Assembly: GCF_025567315.1 (NCBI RefSeq)
Contig: NZ_JAOQJE010000009.1
Span: 60,593 to 124,592, forward strand
Source: Agathobaculum ammoniilyticum
GTDB lineage: Bacteria > Bacillota > Clostridia > Oscillospirales > Butyricicoccaceae
Length of the DNA: 64,000 nt
Reading direction: 5' to 3'
Every line of letters begins with the position of its first letter. Position 1 is the stretch's first letter. The notes under the pieces were generated by a model. The model saw nothing but the letters and a program-made list of their open reading frames with translations. It had not been told where the DNA came from and did not search any database. A program made the translations under genes and the position numbers. Shown in pieces: positions 25,703 through 34,931 of this stretch.

Positions 25703-27121
25703 ATGAAACTGTTCAACACCCTGACCCGTCAGAAAGAGGAGTTTGTCCCGATCACCCCGGGCGAGGTCAAAATGTATTCCTGCGGCCCGACCGTGTACAA
25801 CTATTTCCACGTCGGCAACGCGCGCCCGTTCATCGTGTTCGACCTGCTGCGCCGCTACTTTGAATACCGCGGCTATAAGGTGCAGTTCGTGCAGAATTTC
25901 ACCGATATCGACGACAAGGTGATTAACAAGGCCAACGAGGAAGGCGTGACCTATGACGTGATTGCCGACCGCTATATCAAGGAATACTACACGGACGCGG
26001 AGGGCCTCGGCATCGGCAAGGCGACCGTGCATCCCCGCGCGACCGAAACCATGGACGCAATTATCGGCATTGTGCAGAAGCTGCTCGATACCGGCCACGC
26101 CTACCTTGCCCCGAACGGCGATGTGTACTTCCGCACCAAATCCGATCCGGACTACGGCAAGCTGTGCCATCAGCCGATGGAGGAGCTGCAGGCGGGCGCG
26201 CGCATCTCAGTGGGCGAGCAGAAGGAGGACCCGATGGACTTCGCGGTCTGGAAGGCCGCCAAGCCCGGCGAGCCGGCGTGGGACACGCCGTGGGGCAGCA
26301 AGGGACGTCCCGGCTGGCATATCGAGTGCTCGGCTATGGTCAACAAATACCTCGGCCCGACCATCGACATCCACTCCGGCGGCCTTGACCTCATCTTCCC
26401 GCACCACGAGAATGAGATCGCCCAGTCTGAGTGCGCCAACGGCTGCGCGTTTGCGCATTACTGGCTGCACAACGGCTTTTTGACCATCGACAACGAGAAG
26501 ATGTCCAAATCCAAGGGCAATTTCTTCATGGTGCGCGACGCGGCAAAGGAGTTCGGCTATGAGACTATCCGCATGTTCATGCTGTCCGCGCACTACCGCA
26601 CCCCGCTCAACTACTCGGCCGAGTCGCTCGAGATGAACAAGGCATCCCTCGCCCGCCTGTACGAAGCCCGCAATAATATGGAGTTCCGCATCAGCAAGGC
26701 CGAGGGCGACGCAATGACCGCGGAGGAGTCCGCCAAGCTGGAAACCCTCGCGGCGTACAAGCAGAAATTCATTGACGCGATGGACGACGACCTGAACACC
26801 GCGGACGCGCTCTCCGCTGTGTTCGAGCTGACGCGCGAGATCAACGCCTGGATGGGCGCGCACCAGGACGCGACAAAGGCGTTTCTGACCGCGGCGCACA
26901 GCCTGTTTATGGAGCTGACCGGCGTGCTCAACCTGGTGCAGAAGCGCGAGGACGCGGCCGCCGATCCGGACGCGGACAGGATCGAGACGCTGATCGCCCA
27001 GCGCGCGGCGGCGAAGAAGGAAAAAAACTTCGCCGAGGCAGACCGCATCCGCGACGAGCTGGCCGCTATGGGCGTGACCATCAAGGATACCCGCCAGGGT
27101 ACCCAGTGGAGCCGCGCGTGA
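25703..27121 (+). CDS. cysS: Cysteinyl-tRNA synthetase
   Basis: 472 aa class I synthetase charging tRNA-Cys. Zinc ligand Cys in MYSCGPTVYNYFHVGN with the HIGH-type HVGN motif, WHIECSAM, HHENEIAQSE and KMSKSKGN. Full length with the helical DALR domain. RBS AAAAGGAGA. Controlled by the upstream T-box, so expression should rise when uncharged tRNA-Cys accumulates. Confidence 0.97.
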   Translation: MKLFNTLTRQKEEFVPITPGEVKMYSCGPTVYNYFHVGNARPFIVFDLLRRYFEYRGYKVQFVQNFTDIDDKVINKANEEGVTYDVIADRYIKEYYTDAEGLGIGKATVHPRATETMDAIIGIVQKLLDTGHAYLAPNGDVYFRTKSDPDYGKLCHQPMEELQAGARISVGEQKEDPMDFAVWKAAKPGEPAWDTPWGSKGRPGWHIECSAMVNKYLGPTIDIHSGGLDLIFPHHENEIAQSECANGCAFAHYWLHNGFLTIDNEKMSKSKGNFFMVRDAAKEFGYETIRMFMLSAHYRTPLNYSAESLEMNKASLARLYEARNNMEFRISKAEGDAMTAEESAKLETLAAYKQKFIDAMDDDLNTADALSAVFELTREINAWMGAHQDATKAFLTAAHSLFMELTGVLNLVQKREDAAADPDADRIETLIAQRAAAKKEKNFAEADRIRDELAAMGVTIKDTRQGTQWSRA

Positions 27122-27150
27122 GAGCGGACGGCTGAAAAATGGGAAAAATG

Positions 27151-27182
27151 AAAAAAGCGGTTCCGGTAGGAACCGCTTTTTG
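27151..27182. terminator. Bidirectional terminator between cysS and ppk1
   Basis: AAAAAGCGGTTCC stem, GGTA loop, GGAACCGCTTTTT; serves the converging cysS and ppk1 genes. Confidence 0.92.
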
Positions 27183-27207
27183 CTGCTTTGGGGGAGCGGG
27201 CGCGGGG

Positions 27208-29343
27208 TCAGTCCTCGCCGCCGAACAAATGATGGAGGAATTTTTTCCAACCGGGCGCCGGCGGCGCGGGATTGGCCGACTGCTGGTGCGCTTCGGAAAT
27301 TGCCTGCTGCATGAGCAGCGCCTGCGCGCACACCGGATCGGGAACGGCCGGCTTTTTGCAGTACGTTCCGTCCGGCTGCAGGACGCGAGCCTTAACGGTG
27401 TCATGCTGCATGGCGTATAAGATATCATGCAGGCGCGCGCGGACCTCCTGACTGTCGATCGGGCAGGCGATCTCGACGCGGCGCTCGGTATTGCGCGTCA
27501 TCAGATCGGCCGAGGAGATATACATTTTTTCATCCGCGCCGCGGCCGAATACAAAGATGCGGGAATGCTCGAGAAAACGGCCGACGATGCTGGTGACCGA
27601 AACGTTTTCCGTATGGCCCTTGACGCCGGGCAGCAGGCAGCAGATGCCCCGCACGATCATTTCGACCCGAACGCCTGCGCAGGACGCCTGCCGCAGCTTC
27701 TCGATCACATCGATGTCGGTCAGGGAGTTGAACTTGAGCAGGATGTAGCCCTCGCCGCCCTTGGCGATCTGCTCGTCCATCAGCGCGAGGATATGGTCCT
27801 TGAAGCTATTGGGCGCGACGAGCAGACGCTCGTATTTCCCCTCCAGATTGCCAAGCGCCATGTTGTTGAAAAACGCGCCCGCGTCCATGCCGATATGCTC
27901 GTTGGAGGTGATGAGCGACACGTCGGTATACTGCGCGGCGGTTTTTTCGTTGTAATTGCCTGTACCGACCTGGGTGATATAGCGCAGGCCCGCGCGGTCC
28001 TGGCGGGTGATCAGGCAGATTTTGGAGTGGACCTTGTAGTCCTCAAAGCCGTAGATAATCTTGCAGCCGGCCTCCTCCAGCCGTTCGGACCAGTCGATGT
28101 TGTTCTGCTCGTCGAAACGGGCGCGCAGCTCGATCAGCACGGTCACATCCTTGCCGTTTTCTGCGGCCGCGCACAGGTATTCAACCAGCTTGGCCTTGCG
28201 CGCGAGACGGTAGATCGTGATGCGGATGGAGACAACGTGCGGGTCGCCTGCGGCCTCGCGGATCATCTGCAGGAACGGCTCCATGGTTTCATAAGGATAG
28301 GAAAGCAGGATGTCCTTTTTGAGCGCCGCCTTGAGCAGGCTTTGCCCAGCGGGCAGCATGCCCGGCTGCTGTGGCGTGAACGGCGGGTCGGAAAGCGCAG
28401 CGCGCTGCTTTTCCGGCAGGTGCTCGCCCAGGCTGAACGCATACGCCATTTTGAGCGGCGCCCGGCGCGACAGAAAAATCTGCGCGTCGGTTACCTCGAA
28501 GCGGGTGCGGAAGTATTCCTTGAAGTGGTCGCTGATCGGGCGGTTGAGTTCAACGCGCACCACGGCCATACGGCGGCGCTGGCGCAGGAGCTTTTCCATC
28601 CGTTTGCGGAAGTCCCCCTCCTCCGCGCCGAACGTTTCGTCGTCCGGATTGATGTCCGCGTTGCGGGTGACGCAGAACACGGTTTTTTCCAGCACGTCGT
28701 ACATCTCGAACACATGGTCCGCGTATTCGAGCAGGATATCCTCGACCGGAACGTACTGCCCGGGCTGGCCGGGCAGGAACACCAGCGCGGGCAGCGAGGC
28801 GGGTACGGGCAGCAGGCCGAGGCGCTCGTTTTTCTTATGGGCCAACAGAGCGGCGATGTGCAGCACCTTGCCCTCCAGATGCGGGAAAGGGTGGTGCGAA
28901 TCCACGATCTGCGGCGACAGCACGGGCGCCATCACATTTTTGAAATAGTGCTTGATGTACTTCTGTCCCGCCGCGTCCAGCTCGCTGATGTGCAGACGGC
29001 ACAGGCTCTCGCCGCGCAGCCGGCGTTCAACGTCGGAAAACGCGGCGTCCCGCCGCTCGTACAGCGGCTCCACCGCCGTGTAAATGCGGCGCAGCTGCTC
29101 GCGGGCGGTCATGCCGGATTTGTTGTCAATGTGGTTTTTATCGACTGCCGCCATGTCGTCCAGGCTGCCGACGCGGATCATAAAAAATTCGTCCAGATTG
29201 CTGGTGAATATGGAAAGAAACTTCAGCCGTTCGAGCAGGGGGACGCTCTCATCCTCCGCCTCGGCCAGCACGCGTGCGTTGAACTGCAGCCACGACAGCT
29301 CGCGGTTTTGTGTATAACCCTGTTCCCAAATCGCCTGTGTCAT
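27208..29343 (-). CDS. ppk1: Polyphosphate kinase 1
   Basis: About 711 aa. It makes inorganic polyphosphate from ATP (or the reverse) through a phospho-His. NRELSWLQFNARVLAEA at the N-terminus, ARFDEQNNI and YKVHSKICLI (catalytic His), and SSADLMTRNTERRVEIACPI near the end are family hallmarks. ATG 29343 follows AAAGAGGGG; the longer frame to 29400 has no ribosome site. Divergent from ppa, so both phosphoanhydride enzymes share one control region (29344-29555). Confidence 0.97.
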   Translation of the reverse strand: MTQAIWEQGYTQNRELSWLQFNARVLAEAEDESVPLLERLKFLSIFTSNLDEFFMIRVGSLDDMAAVDKNHIDNKSGMTAREQLRRIYTAVEPLYERRDAAFSDVERRLRGESLCRLHISELDAAGQKYIKHYFKNVMAPVLSPQIVDSHHPFPHLEGKVLHIAALLAHKKNERLGLLPVPASLPALVFLPGQPGQYVPVEDILLEYADHVFEMYDVLEKTVFCVTRNADINPDDETFGAEEGDFRKRMEKLLRQRRRMAVVRVELNRPISDHFKEYFRTRFEVTDAQIFLSRRAPLKMAYAFSLGEHLPEKQRAALSDPPFTPQQPGMLPAGQSLLKAALKKDILLSYPYETMEPFLQMIREAAGDPHVVSIRITIYRLARKAKLVEYLCAAAENGKDVTVLIELRARFDEQNNIDWSERLEEAGCKIIYGFEDYKVHSKICLITRQDRAGLRYITQVGTGNYNEKTAAQYTDVSLITSNEHIGMDAGAFFNNMALGNLEGKYERLLVAPNSFKDHILALMDEQIAKGGEGYILLKFNSLTDIDVIEKLRQASCAGVRVEMIVRGICCLLPGVKGHTENVSVTSIVGRFLEHSRIFVFGRGADEKMYISSADLMTRNTERRVEIACPIDSQEVRARLHDILYAMQHDTVKARVLQPDGTYCKKPAVPDPVCAQALLMQQAISEAHQQSANPAPPAPGWKKFLHHLFGGED

Positions 29344-29555
29344 GCTGTACCCCTCTTTTCCCCACACAGGGCCGCGGCGGAATGCGCACACGGCTTGCAT
29401 TATAATATCTTACTATTATTATACCGTATTTCCGCGCCCATACAATGCGTATTTTGTAAAAACCGCGTAAAATAATGCGCGTTTTTCGGCAGCGTAAGAC
29501 TTGCGGAAAGGGAGAGGATTTGATACACTGAAAAAAAGAGAAAGGAAGACGTGGC

Positions 29556-30113
29556 ATGAGAAATATTTGGCACGACATTAACCAGCGCTACATATCGCCG
29601 GGGCGCTTTACGGCTGTGATCGAGATTCCGGCCGGCAGCAAGAAAAAGTATGAGTTGGATAAGGAGACCGGTCTGCTGCGGCTCGACCGCATCCTGTATA
29701 CCTCCACGCATTATCCGGCCAACTACGGCTTTATCCCGCGCACCTATGCAGACGACGGGGATCCGCTCGACGTACTGGTGCTGTGTACGGAATCGCTCGA
29801 CCCGCTGGTTGAGGTGGAATGCTATCCGATCGGCGTGATCCGCATGATTGACGACGACGAGATCGACGATAAGATCATTGCGATCCCGTATGAGGACCCG
29901 ACCTGGAATTTTTATCACGATATCGACCAGCTTCCCCCGCACTACGGCAGCGAGATATCGCACTTTTTTGAGGTGTATAAAGGCCTGGAGCATAAGCATA
30001 CGGCCACGTCGGACGCGCTCAATCGGGAGACCGCGATAGAGGTGATCCAAGCCTGCATGGACCGGTACGAGGTGCATTTCTGCGGCCGCCGGCCGGAAAA
30101 AGAGGAGCGCTGA
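29556..30113 (+). CDS. ppa: Inorganic pyrophosphatase, family I
   Basis: 185 aa. Hydrolyses pyrophosphate to drive biosynthesis. The signature DDGDPLDVLVL with the metal-binding Asp residues, and YPANYGFIPRTY, define the family I soluble enzyme. RBS AAAGGAAG. Ends at a bidirectional terminator shared with pflA. Confidence 0.96.
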   Translation: MRNIWHDINQRYISPGRFTAVIEIPAGSKKKYELDKETGLLRLDRILYTSTHYPANYGFIPRTYADDGDPLDVLVLCTESLDPLVEVECYPIGVIRMIDDDEIDDKIIAIPYEDPTWNFYHDIDQLPPHYGSEISHFFEVYKGLEHKHTATSDALNRETAIEVIQACMDRYEVHFCGRRPEKEER

Positions 30114-30124
30114 CCGCGCGGTGT

Positions 30125-30159
30125 AAAAAAGAGAGGGAACGCCCGTTCCCTCTCTTTTA
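30125..30159. terminator. Bidirectional terminator between ppa and pflA
   Basis: AAAAGAGAGGGAAC stem, short GCCC loop, GTTCCCTCTCTTTT. Confidence 0.9.
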
Positions 30160-30162
30160 TTA

Positions 30163-30861
30163 TTACAGCTTGTCAAGCAGCAGCTTGAGCCAGGCGTCGT
30201 TCATGGCGGGGGTGTCGCGCAAGGGGAATTCCAGCCCCAGCCGGTCGTATTTTTCCAGGCAGAGTTTGTGGAACGGCAGGAACTCCAGCTTTTCCAGATT
30301 GGGGTAGCTTTCCGCCTTTGCCTTGACCAGCCGCAGATGCTCCAGGCTGTCCGTCAGGCCGGGGACGACCACATGCCGGATCCAGAGCGGGACGCCCTTC
30401 ATGGCGGTGAGCTGCAAAAAGCGTTCCACCTGCGTGAGGTCGGCGCGGCAGTATTGGAGATAGTCCGCCTGGGTGAGGAATTTCAGGTCGCACAGCACCA
30501 GATCGGTATGGCGCAACACACGTTCAGCCCCGGCAAGATTGCCGACGCCGGAGGTGTCGAGCGCGGTATGTACGCCCTGCGCCTGAAGCTTTGCGAAAAA
30601 TTCTTCCACAAACGGTGCCTGCAGCAACGGCTCGCCGCCCGATACCGTCACGCCGCCGGAATCGCCCCAGTAAGCGCGGCAGCGCAACGCCTTTTGAACC
30701 AGCGCGTCTGCTTCAACCGTGTCGCCGCCTTCTGCCGCCCAGGTATCCGGATTGTGGCAGTAGACGCAGCGCAGCGGGCAGCCCTGCAGGAATACGACAT
30801 ACCGTATACCCGGCCCGTCTACCGCGCCGAGCGACTGGATGGAGTGGATGCGTCCGGTCAT
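30163..30861 (-). CDS. pflA: Pyruvate formate-lyase activating enzyme
   Basis: About 232 aa radical-SAM enzyme that installs the glycyl radical on PflB. The CxxxCxxC cluster is in GCPLRCVYCHNPDTW, followed by GGVTVSGGEPLLQ. ATG 30861 (MTGRIHSIQSLGAVDGPG) matches the usual start and has an AAAGG site upstream. Follows pflB by 123 bp on the same strand. Confidence 0.95.
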   Translation of the reverse strand: MTGRIHSIQSLGAVDGPGIRYVVFLQGCPLRCVYCHNPDTWAAEGGDTVEADALVQKALRCRAYWGDSGGVTVSGGEPLLQAPFVEEFFAKLQAQGVHTALDTSGVGNLAGAERVLRHTDLVLCDLKFLTQADYLQYCRADLTQVERFLQLTAMKGVPLWIRHVVVPGLTDSLEHLRLVKAKAESYPNLEKLEFLPFHKLCLEKYDRLGLEFPLRDTPAMNDAWLKLLLDKL

Positions 30862-30984
30862 CGTTGCACAACCTTTCTGGTGGGATAGGAACGGATGGCC
30901 CCGCCGCAAAAGCGGGGAGTACCGGCGAAAGCCGCTGCGGGAATTCTCTGAATCCAGGCGGAATGAGCTGCCCGTTCGCGGCCG

Positions 30985-33213
30985 TTATACCGCCTCGTGG
31001 AAGGTGCGGGAAATGACCTCGCGCTGCTGCTCGCGGCTGAGCTTGTAGAAATTGACCGCATAGCCGGAAACGCGGATGGTCAGGTTGGGGTACTGCTCCG
31101 GATGCTCGTAGGCCGCCAGCAGTGTTTCCCGATGGAGGACGTTCACATTGAGATGGTGGGCCTTCTGCGCAAAGTAGCCGGACAGGATGGAGACCAGGTT
31201 GCCGATGCGTGTGTCCTCGGTCTTACCGAGCGCGTCCGGCGTGATTGAAAACGTGTTGGAGATTCCGTCGCGGCAGTATTCATAGCTGAGCTTGGCGACC
31301 GAATTGAGCGACGCCAGCGCGCCGGAGGCGTCGCGCCCGCTCATCGGGTTCGCGCCGGGTGCCAGCGGCTCGCCCTTGCGGCGCCCGTCCGGCGTGTTGC
31401 CGGTTTTTTTGCCATACATCACGTTGGAGGTGATGGTCAAAATGGACAGCGTATGCACCGCGCCGCGATACAGCGGGAACGCGCAGAGGGCTTCGTAGAA
31501 TTTGCGCACCTGCTCGCACGCGATCTGGTCGGCCCGATCGTCGTCGTTGCCGAAGCGGGGAAAATCGCCCTCGATCTCAAAATCGACGATGACGCCGTTC
31601 TCTGGATGGCGGATCGGGCGCACCTTGGCATAGCGAATCGCCGAGAGGGAGTCCGCCATGCAGCTCATGCCCGCGATGCCGAACGCCATCAGGCGGCGCA
31701 CCTCGGTGTCGTGCAGCGCCATCTGGCTTTTTTCATAGGCATACTTGTCGTGCATATAGTGGATGGTGTTCATGGCCGAAACATAGGTTTTGGCCAGCCA
31801 GGGGCGGTAAAAATCCATCCGCCTCATAACTTCATTATAATCCAGATATTCGCCCTCGTAAACCGGCATTTCCGGACCGACCTGCTCAAATTTATTTTCG
31901 TCCCGACCGCCATTGATCGCCAGCAGCATCAGCTTAGCGATATTGGCGCGCGCGCCGAAGAACTGCATGTCCTTGCCCACGCGCATCGCGGAAACACAGC
32001 AGGCGATCGCGTAGTCGTCGCCGTAGAAGGGGCGCATCACATCGTCGTTTTCGTACTGCAGCGCGTCCGTATCGATCGACACCTTGGCGGTAAACCGCTT
32101 CCAGTTTTCGGGCAGCCGCTCGCTCCACAGCACGGTCAGGTTGGGCTCGGCCGCGGGGTTGAGGTTATACAGCGTGTTCAGCATGCGGTAGCTGTTTTTG
32201 GTGACCATATGGCGGCCGTCCTCACCCACGCCGCCGACCGCCTCGGTGATCCACATCGGGTCGCCGCCGAACAGCTCGTTGTATTCCGGCGTGCGCAGGT
32301 GGCGTGCCATGCGCAGGTGCAGTACGAAATCGTCCATGATCTCCTGCGCTTGGGCTTCGGTCAGCACGCCTGCGCGCAGGTCGCGCTCGAAGTAGATATC
32401 CAGAAAGGTGGAGGTGCGGCCCAGGCTCATCGCCGCGCCGTTCTGCTCCTTGATGCCCGCCAAGTAAGCGAAGTACAGCCACTGAACCGCCTCCCGCGCG
32501 TTTTCGGCGGGACGGGCGATATCAAAGCCGTAGGACGCGGCCATTTTGACTATGTCCTTGAGCGCCCTGATCTGGTCGGACAGCTCCTCTGCGCAGCGGA
32601 TCTCCTGTTCGGTGGTCGGGATCCCGCCCAGCGCGTCCCTGTCCTTCTGCTTTTCCACGATCAGGCGGTCCACGCCGTACAGCGCGGCGCGGCGGTAGTC
32701 TCCGATGATGCGCCCGCGGCCGTACGCATCCGGCAGGCCGGTCAGCAGGCCGACGTGCCGCGCCTCGCGCACATCCCGCGTATAGGCGGAGAACACGCCG
32801 TCGTTATGCGTTTTGTGATGCCTGAATTCTTCCTCAATCCTGGGGGAGACCTCATAGCCATAGGCCTTGCAGGCGTCGCGCACCATGCGCATCCCGCCGA
32901 ACGGGTTGCAGGCGCGCTTGAGCGGCTCGTCGGTCTGCAGGCCGACGATGACCTCGTTTTCCCGATCCAGATAGCCCGGGCCGAACGCGTCAATCGTGAT
33001 AACGGTTTCGGTATCGATATCCAGCACGCCGCCCTTTTCGCGTTCCGCCGCGAGCAGGGCCGCGAATTTTTCGCGCATCCGCACGGTGCGTTCGGTCGCG
33101 GGTGCGAGGAAGGCGCCGTCGCCGTCATAGGGGGTGTAGTTTTTCTGAATAAAGTCGCGGACGTTGATCTCTTTCTGCCAATCGCCGCCGGTGAAGTTGT
33201 GCCATGCGTTCAT
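30985..33213 (-). CDS. pflB: Pyruvate formate-lyase (formate C-acetyltransferase)
   Basis: About 742 aa glycyl-radical enzyme converting pyruvate and CoA to acetyl-CoA and formate. Tandem catalytic Cys in AIACCVSAM and the C-terminal glycyl-radical loop RVSGYAVNF. Start ATG 33213 (MNAWHNFTGGDWQKEINVRD) with RBS AAAAGGAGAAG. A ZTP-type riboswitch precedes it. Oxygen-sensitive, so it indicates an anaerobic fermentative host. Confidence 0.97.
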   Translation of the reverse strand: MNAWHNFTGGDWQKEINVRDFIQKNYTPYDGDGAFLAPATERTVRMREKFAALLAAEREKGGVLDIDTETVITIDAFGPGYLDRENEVIVGLQTDEPLKRACNPFGGMRMVRDACKAYGYEVSPRIEEEFRHHKTHNDGVFSAYTRDVREARHVGLLTGLPDAYGRGRIIGDYRRAALYGVDRLIVEKQKDRDALGGIPTTEQEIRCAEELSDQIRALKDIVKMAASYGFDIARPAENAREAVQWLYFAYLAGIKEQNGAAMSLGRTSTFLDIYFERDLRAGVLTEAQAQEIMDDFVLHLRMARHLRTPEYNELFGGDPMWITEAVGGVGEDGRHMVTKNSYRMLNTLYNLNPAAEPNLTVLWSERLPENWKRFTAKVSIDTDALQYENDDVMRPFYGDDYAIACCVSAMRVGKDMQFFGARANIAKLMLLAINGGRDENKFEQVGPEMPVYEGEYLDYNEVMRRMDFYRPWLAKTYVSAMNTIHYMHDKYAYEKSQMALHDTEVRRLMAFGIAGMSCMADSLSAIRYAKVRPIRHPENGVIVDFEIEGDFPRFGNDDDRADQIACEQVRKFYEALCAFPLYRGAVHTLSILTITSNVMYGKKTGNTPDGRRKGEPLAPGANPMSGRDASGALASLNSVAKLSYEYCRDGISNTFSITPDALGKTEDTRIGNLVSILSGYFAQKAHHLNVNVLHRETLLAAYEHPEQYPNLTIRVSGYAVNFYKLSREQQREVISRTFHEAV

Positions 33214-33240
33214 TGATCGCTTCTCCTTTTCCTGGTCCGG

Positions 33241-33372
33241 CTGCCCTTTTCTGCATGCAAAAAAGGGCAGCATCGCTTGTTGCTTGCGACACTGCCCAGA
33301 CGGTCGGCATTTATTGCGGAACCCCTGCTTCCCGGTGGTTTACGCTCCACCTTGCCCGTCAGTCGCAGGGAA
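33241..33372 (-). promoter_or_regulatory. ZTP (pfl-motif) riboswitch and terminator before pflB
   Basis: Minus strand, 33372 to 33290: GCGACTGACGGGCAAGGTGG, a CCACCGGGAAGCAGGGGTT half, and the terminal CCGTCTGGGCAG, matching the conserved parts of the pfl/ZTP aptamer. GGGCAGTGTCGC/GCGATGCTGCCC then TTTTTT (33297-33259) is the expression platform and shares the GGGC of the aptamer 3' motif, so ligand binding should prevent termination. A second stem (33241-33270) overlaps the T-run. Confidence 0.85.
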
Positions 33373-33516
33373 TCTGTCATGGCTTTAGGATATCATAGCG
33401 GGCAGGGAAAGGCAACTGCCGAAACTGACAAAAATTTTGTGAAAAAAACAGCATAGTCTGCCTGTCCCGTCAAAAAGCGAACAAATGTAAAACTGTGTAA
33501 AACCTTGGGTAAGCTC

Positions 33517-33545
33517 TTCACAAGCGGGGGAAAATGGCGTATGAT
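33517..33545 (+). promoter_or_regulatory. Promoter of the phosphofructokinase gene
   Basis: TTCACA (33517-33522), 17-bp spacer, TATGAT (33540-33545), 35 bp before the start codon. Confidence 0.6.
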
Positions 33546-33579
33546 AAGGATATAAAAACGAATGGGAGGAAGAACTGCC

Positions 33580-34653
33580 ATGAGAATCGGAATGCTGACA
33601 AGCGGCGGCGACTGCCAGGGCTTGAACGCCGCGCTGCGCGGCGTGGCGAAGACGCTGTATAACGAATTTGGGGACAAGCTGACCCTGTACGGGATTCGGG
33701 ACGGCTACCGCGGGCTGATCGAGGGAGATTACCATGAGATGAAGGAATCCGATTTTTCGGATATCCTGACGGTGGGCGGCACCATTCTTGGCACCTCGCG
33801 CCAGCCGTTCAAATCCATGCTCAAGGCGGAGGAGAACGAGGAAACCAAGCTCGAGAAAATGCTCAAAACCATTAAGGAGGCCAAATTCGACTGTTTGGTG
33901 ATTCTGGGCGGCAACGGCACGCACAAGACCGCGAATCTGCTGTCCGAGCATGGCGTTCATGTGGTGACGCTGCCCAAGACGATCGATAATGACCTGTGGG
34001 GGACGGAGATGACGTTTGGCTTCCAGTCCGCGGTCGATATCGCGACAACGGTCATCGATTCCATCCATTCGACCGCGTTCTCGCATTCGCGTGTGTTCAT
34101 TGTGGAGGTCATGGGGCATAAGGCAGGCTGGCTGACGCTGTACGCGGGAATTGCGTCCGGCGCGGATGTAATCATTATTCCGGAAATTCCGTATAGCGCC
34201 AAGGCCATCGCCAAGGCCATCCAGAAGCGGGAAAAAAGCGGCAAGCGTTTCTCCATCCTCGCGGTCGCCGAGGGCGCGATCAGCCAGGAGGAGGCGAAAA
34301 TGAGCAAAAAGGAGTTCAAGGCCGCTCGGGAAGCCATGCCGTACCCCTCGATCTCCTACCGGATCGCGGAGGAATTGAAGGAGCTGACCGGCCAGGAGAT
34401 CCGTGTGACCATCCCCGGCCATTACCAGCGCGGCGGCGCGCCCTGTCCGGCGGACCGCCTGCTGACCAGCCGCCTGGGCGTGGCGGCGGCCCAGTTAATC
34501 CGCGACGGGAAGTTCGGCAACATGGTTGCGGTGCAGGACGATAAGATCGTCCCCGTGCCGTTGTCCGAGGTGGCGGGCAAGCTCAAGACCGTCCCGCCGG
34601 ACAGCGATATCGTGCAGGCGGCGCGCGATCTGGGGCTGTCCATGGGGGACTGA
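33580..34653 (+). CDS. pfkA: 6-phosphofructokinase
   Basis: About 357 aa of the PfkA family, phosphorylating fructose 6-phosphate in glycolysis. TSGGDCQGLNAALRG, LGGNGTHKTA and LPKTIDND motifs. The donor-determining positions are Gly (as in ATP enzymes) and Lys in PKTIDND (common in PPi enzymes and in some ATP enzymes of the Gly/Lys group), so ATP use is likely but not certain. ATG 33580 follows GGGAGGAAG. Confidence 0.93.
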   Translation: MRIGMLTSGGDCQGLNAALRGVAKTLYNEFGDKLTLYGIRDGYRGLIEGDYHEMKESDFSDILTVGGTILGTSRQPFKSMLKAEENEETKLEKMLKTIKEAKFDCLVILGGNGTHKTANLLSEHGVHVVTLPKTIDNDLWGTEMTFGFQSAVDIATTVIDSIHSTAFSHSRVFIVEVMGHKAGWLTLYAGIASGADVIIIPEIPYSAKAIAKAIQKREKSGKRFSILAVAEGAISQEEAKMSKKEFKAAREAMPYPSISYRIAEELKELTGQEIRVTIPGHYQRGGAPCPADRLLTSRLGVAAAQLIRDGKFGNMVAVQDDKIVPVPLSEVAGKLKTVPPDSDIVQAARDLGLSMGD

Positions 34654-34666
34654 CCCGAAATAGATG

Positions 34667-34702
34667 AAAAAGCACCGGAGCATAGCTCCGGTGCTTTTTT
34701 GC
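34667..34702 (+). terminator. Terminator of the phosphofructokinase gene
   Basis: AAAAAGCACCGGAGC stem, ATA loop, GCTCCGGTGCTTTTTT, immediately after the stop. The following 150 bp up to the ahpC promoter show no gene. Confidence 0.93.
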
Positions 34703-34853
34703 CGAAAACGGATAAAACAAAAGCGTCCGGACATGCTAACAGGGCGGAGCGGCGGAAAATATCCGTTTTTGGACAGAATTCACAGCTTCCGCGAGGTAAA
34801 ACAGGGCCAATGCTGGAATTTTTCCAGAATGATAAGGATATCCCTGTCTAAAC

Positions 34854-34907
34854 TTGACAAACTATCAAATGAAATATATAATCAAAAATAAGTTAGCTAT
34901 TGCTAAC
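34854..34907 (+). promoter_or_regulatory. Consensus promoter of ahpC with palindromic operator
   Basis: TTGACA (34854-34859), 17-bp spacer, TATAAT (34877-34882): both hexamers are perfect. GTTAGC-TATT-GCTAAC (34892-34907) lies at the start of the transcript, an arrangement for a repressor. The site resembles neither a PerR box nor a clear Fur box, so the regulator is unknown. Confidence 0.8.
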
Positions 34908-34931
34908 TAAAAATAAAAAGGAGTTTTGTTT

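Noticed and set aside
27427..29475. 682-codon frame antisense to ppk1
   Set aside because: Shadow frame; ppk1 has all family motifs on the other strand.
33580..34653. PPi-dependent phosphofructokinase
   Set aside because: The position equivalent to E. coli Gly104 is Gly, as in ATP enzymes; Lys in PKTIDND alone is not enough to call PPi use.
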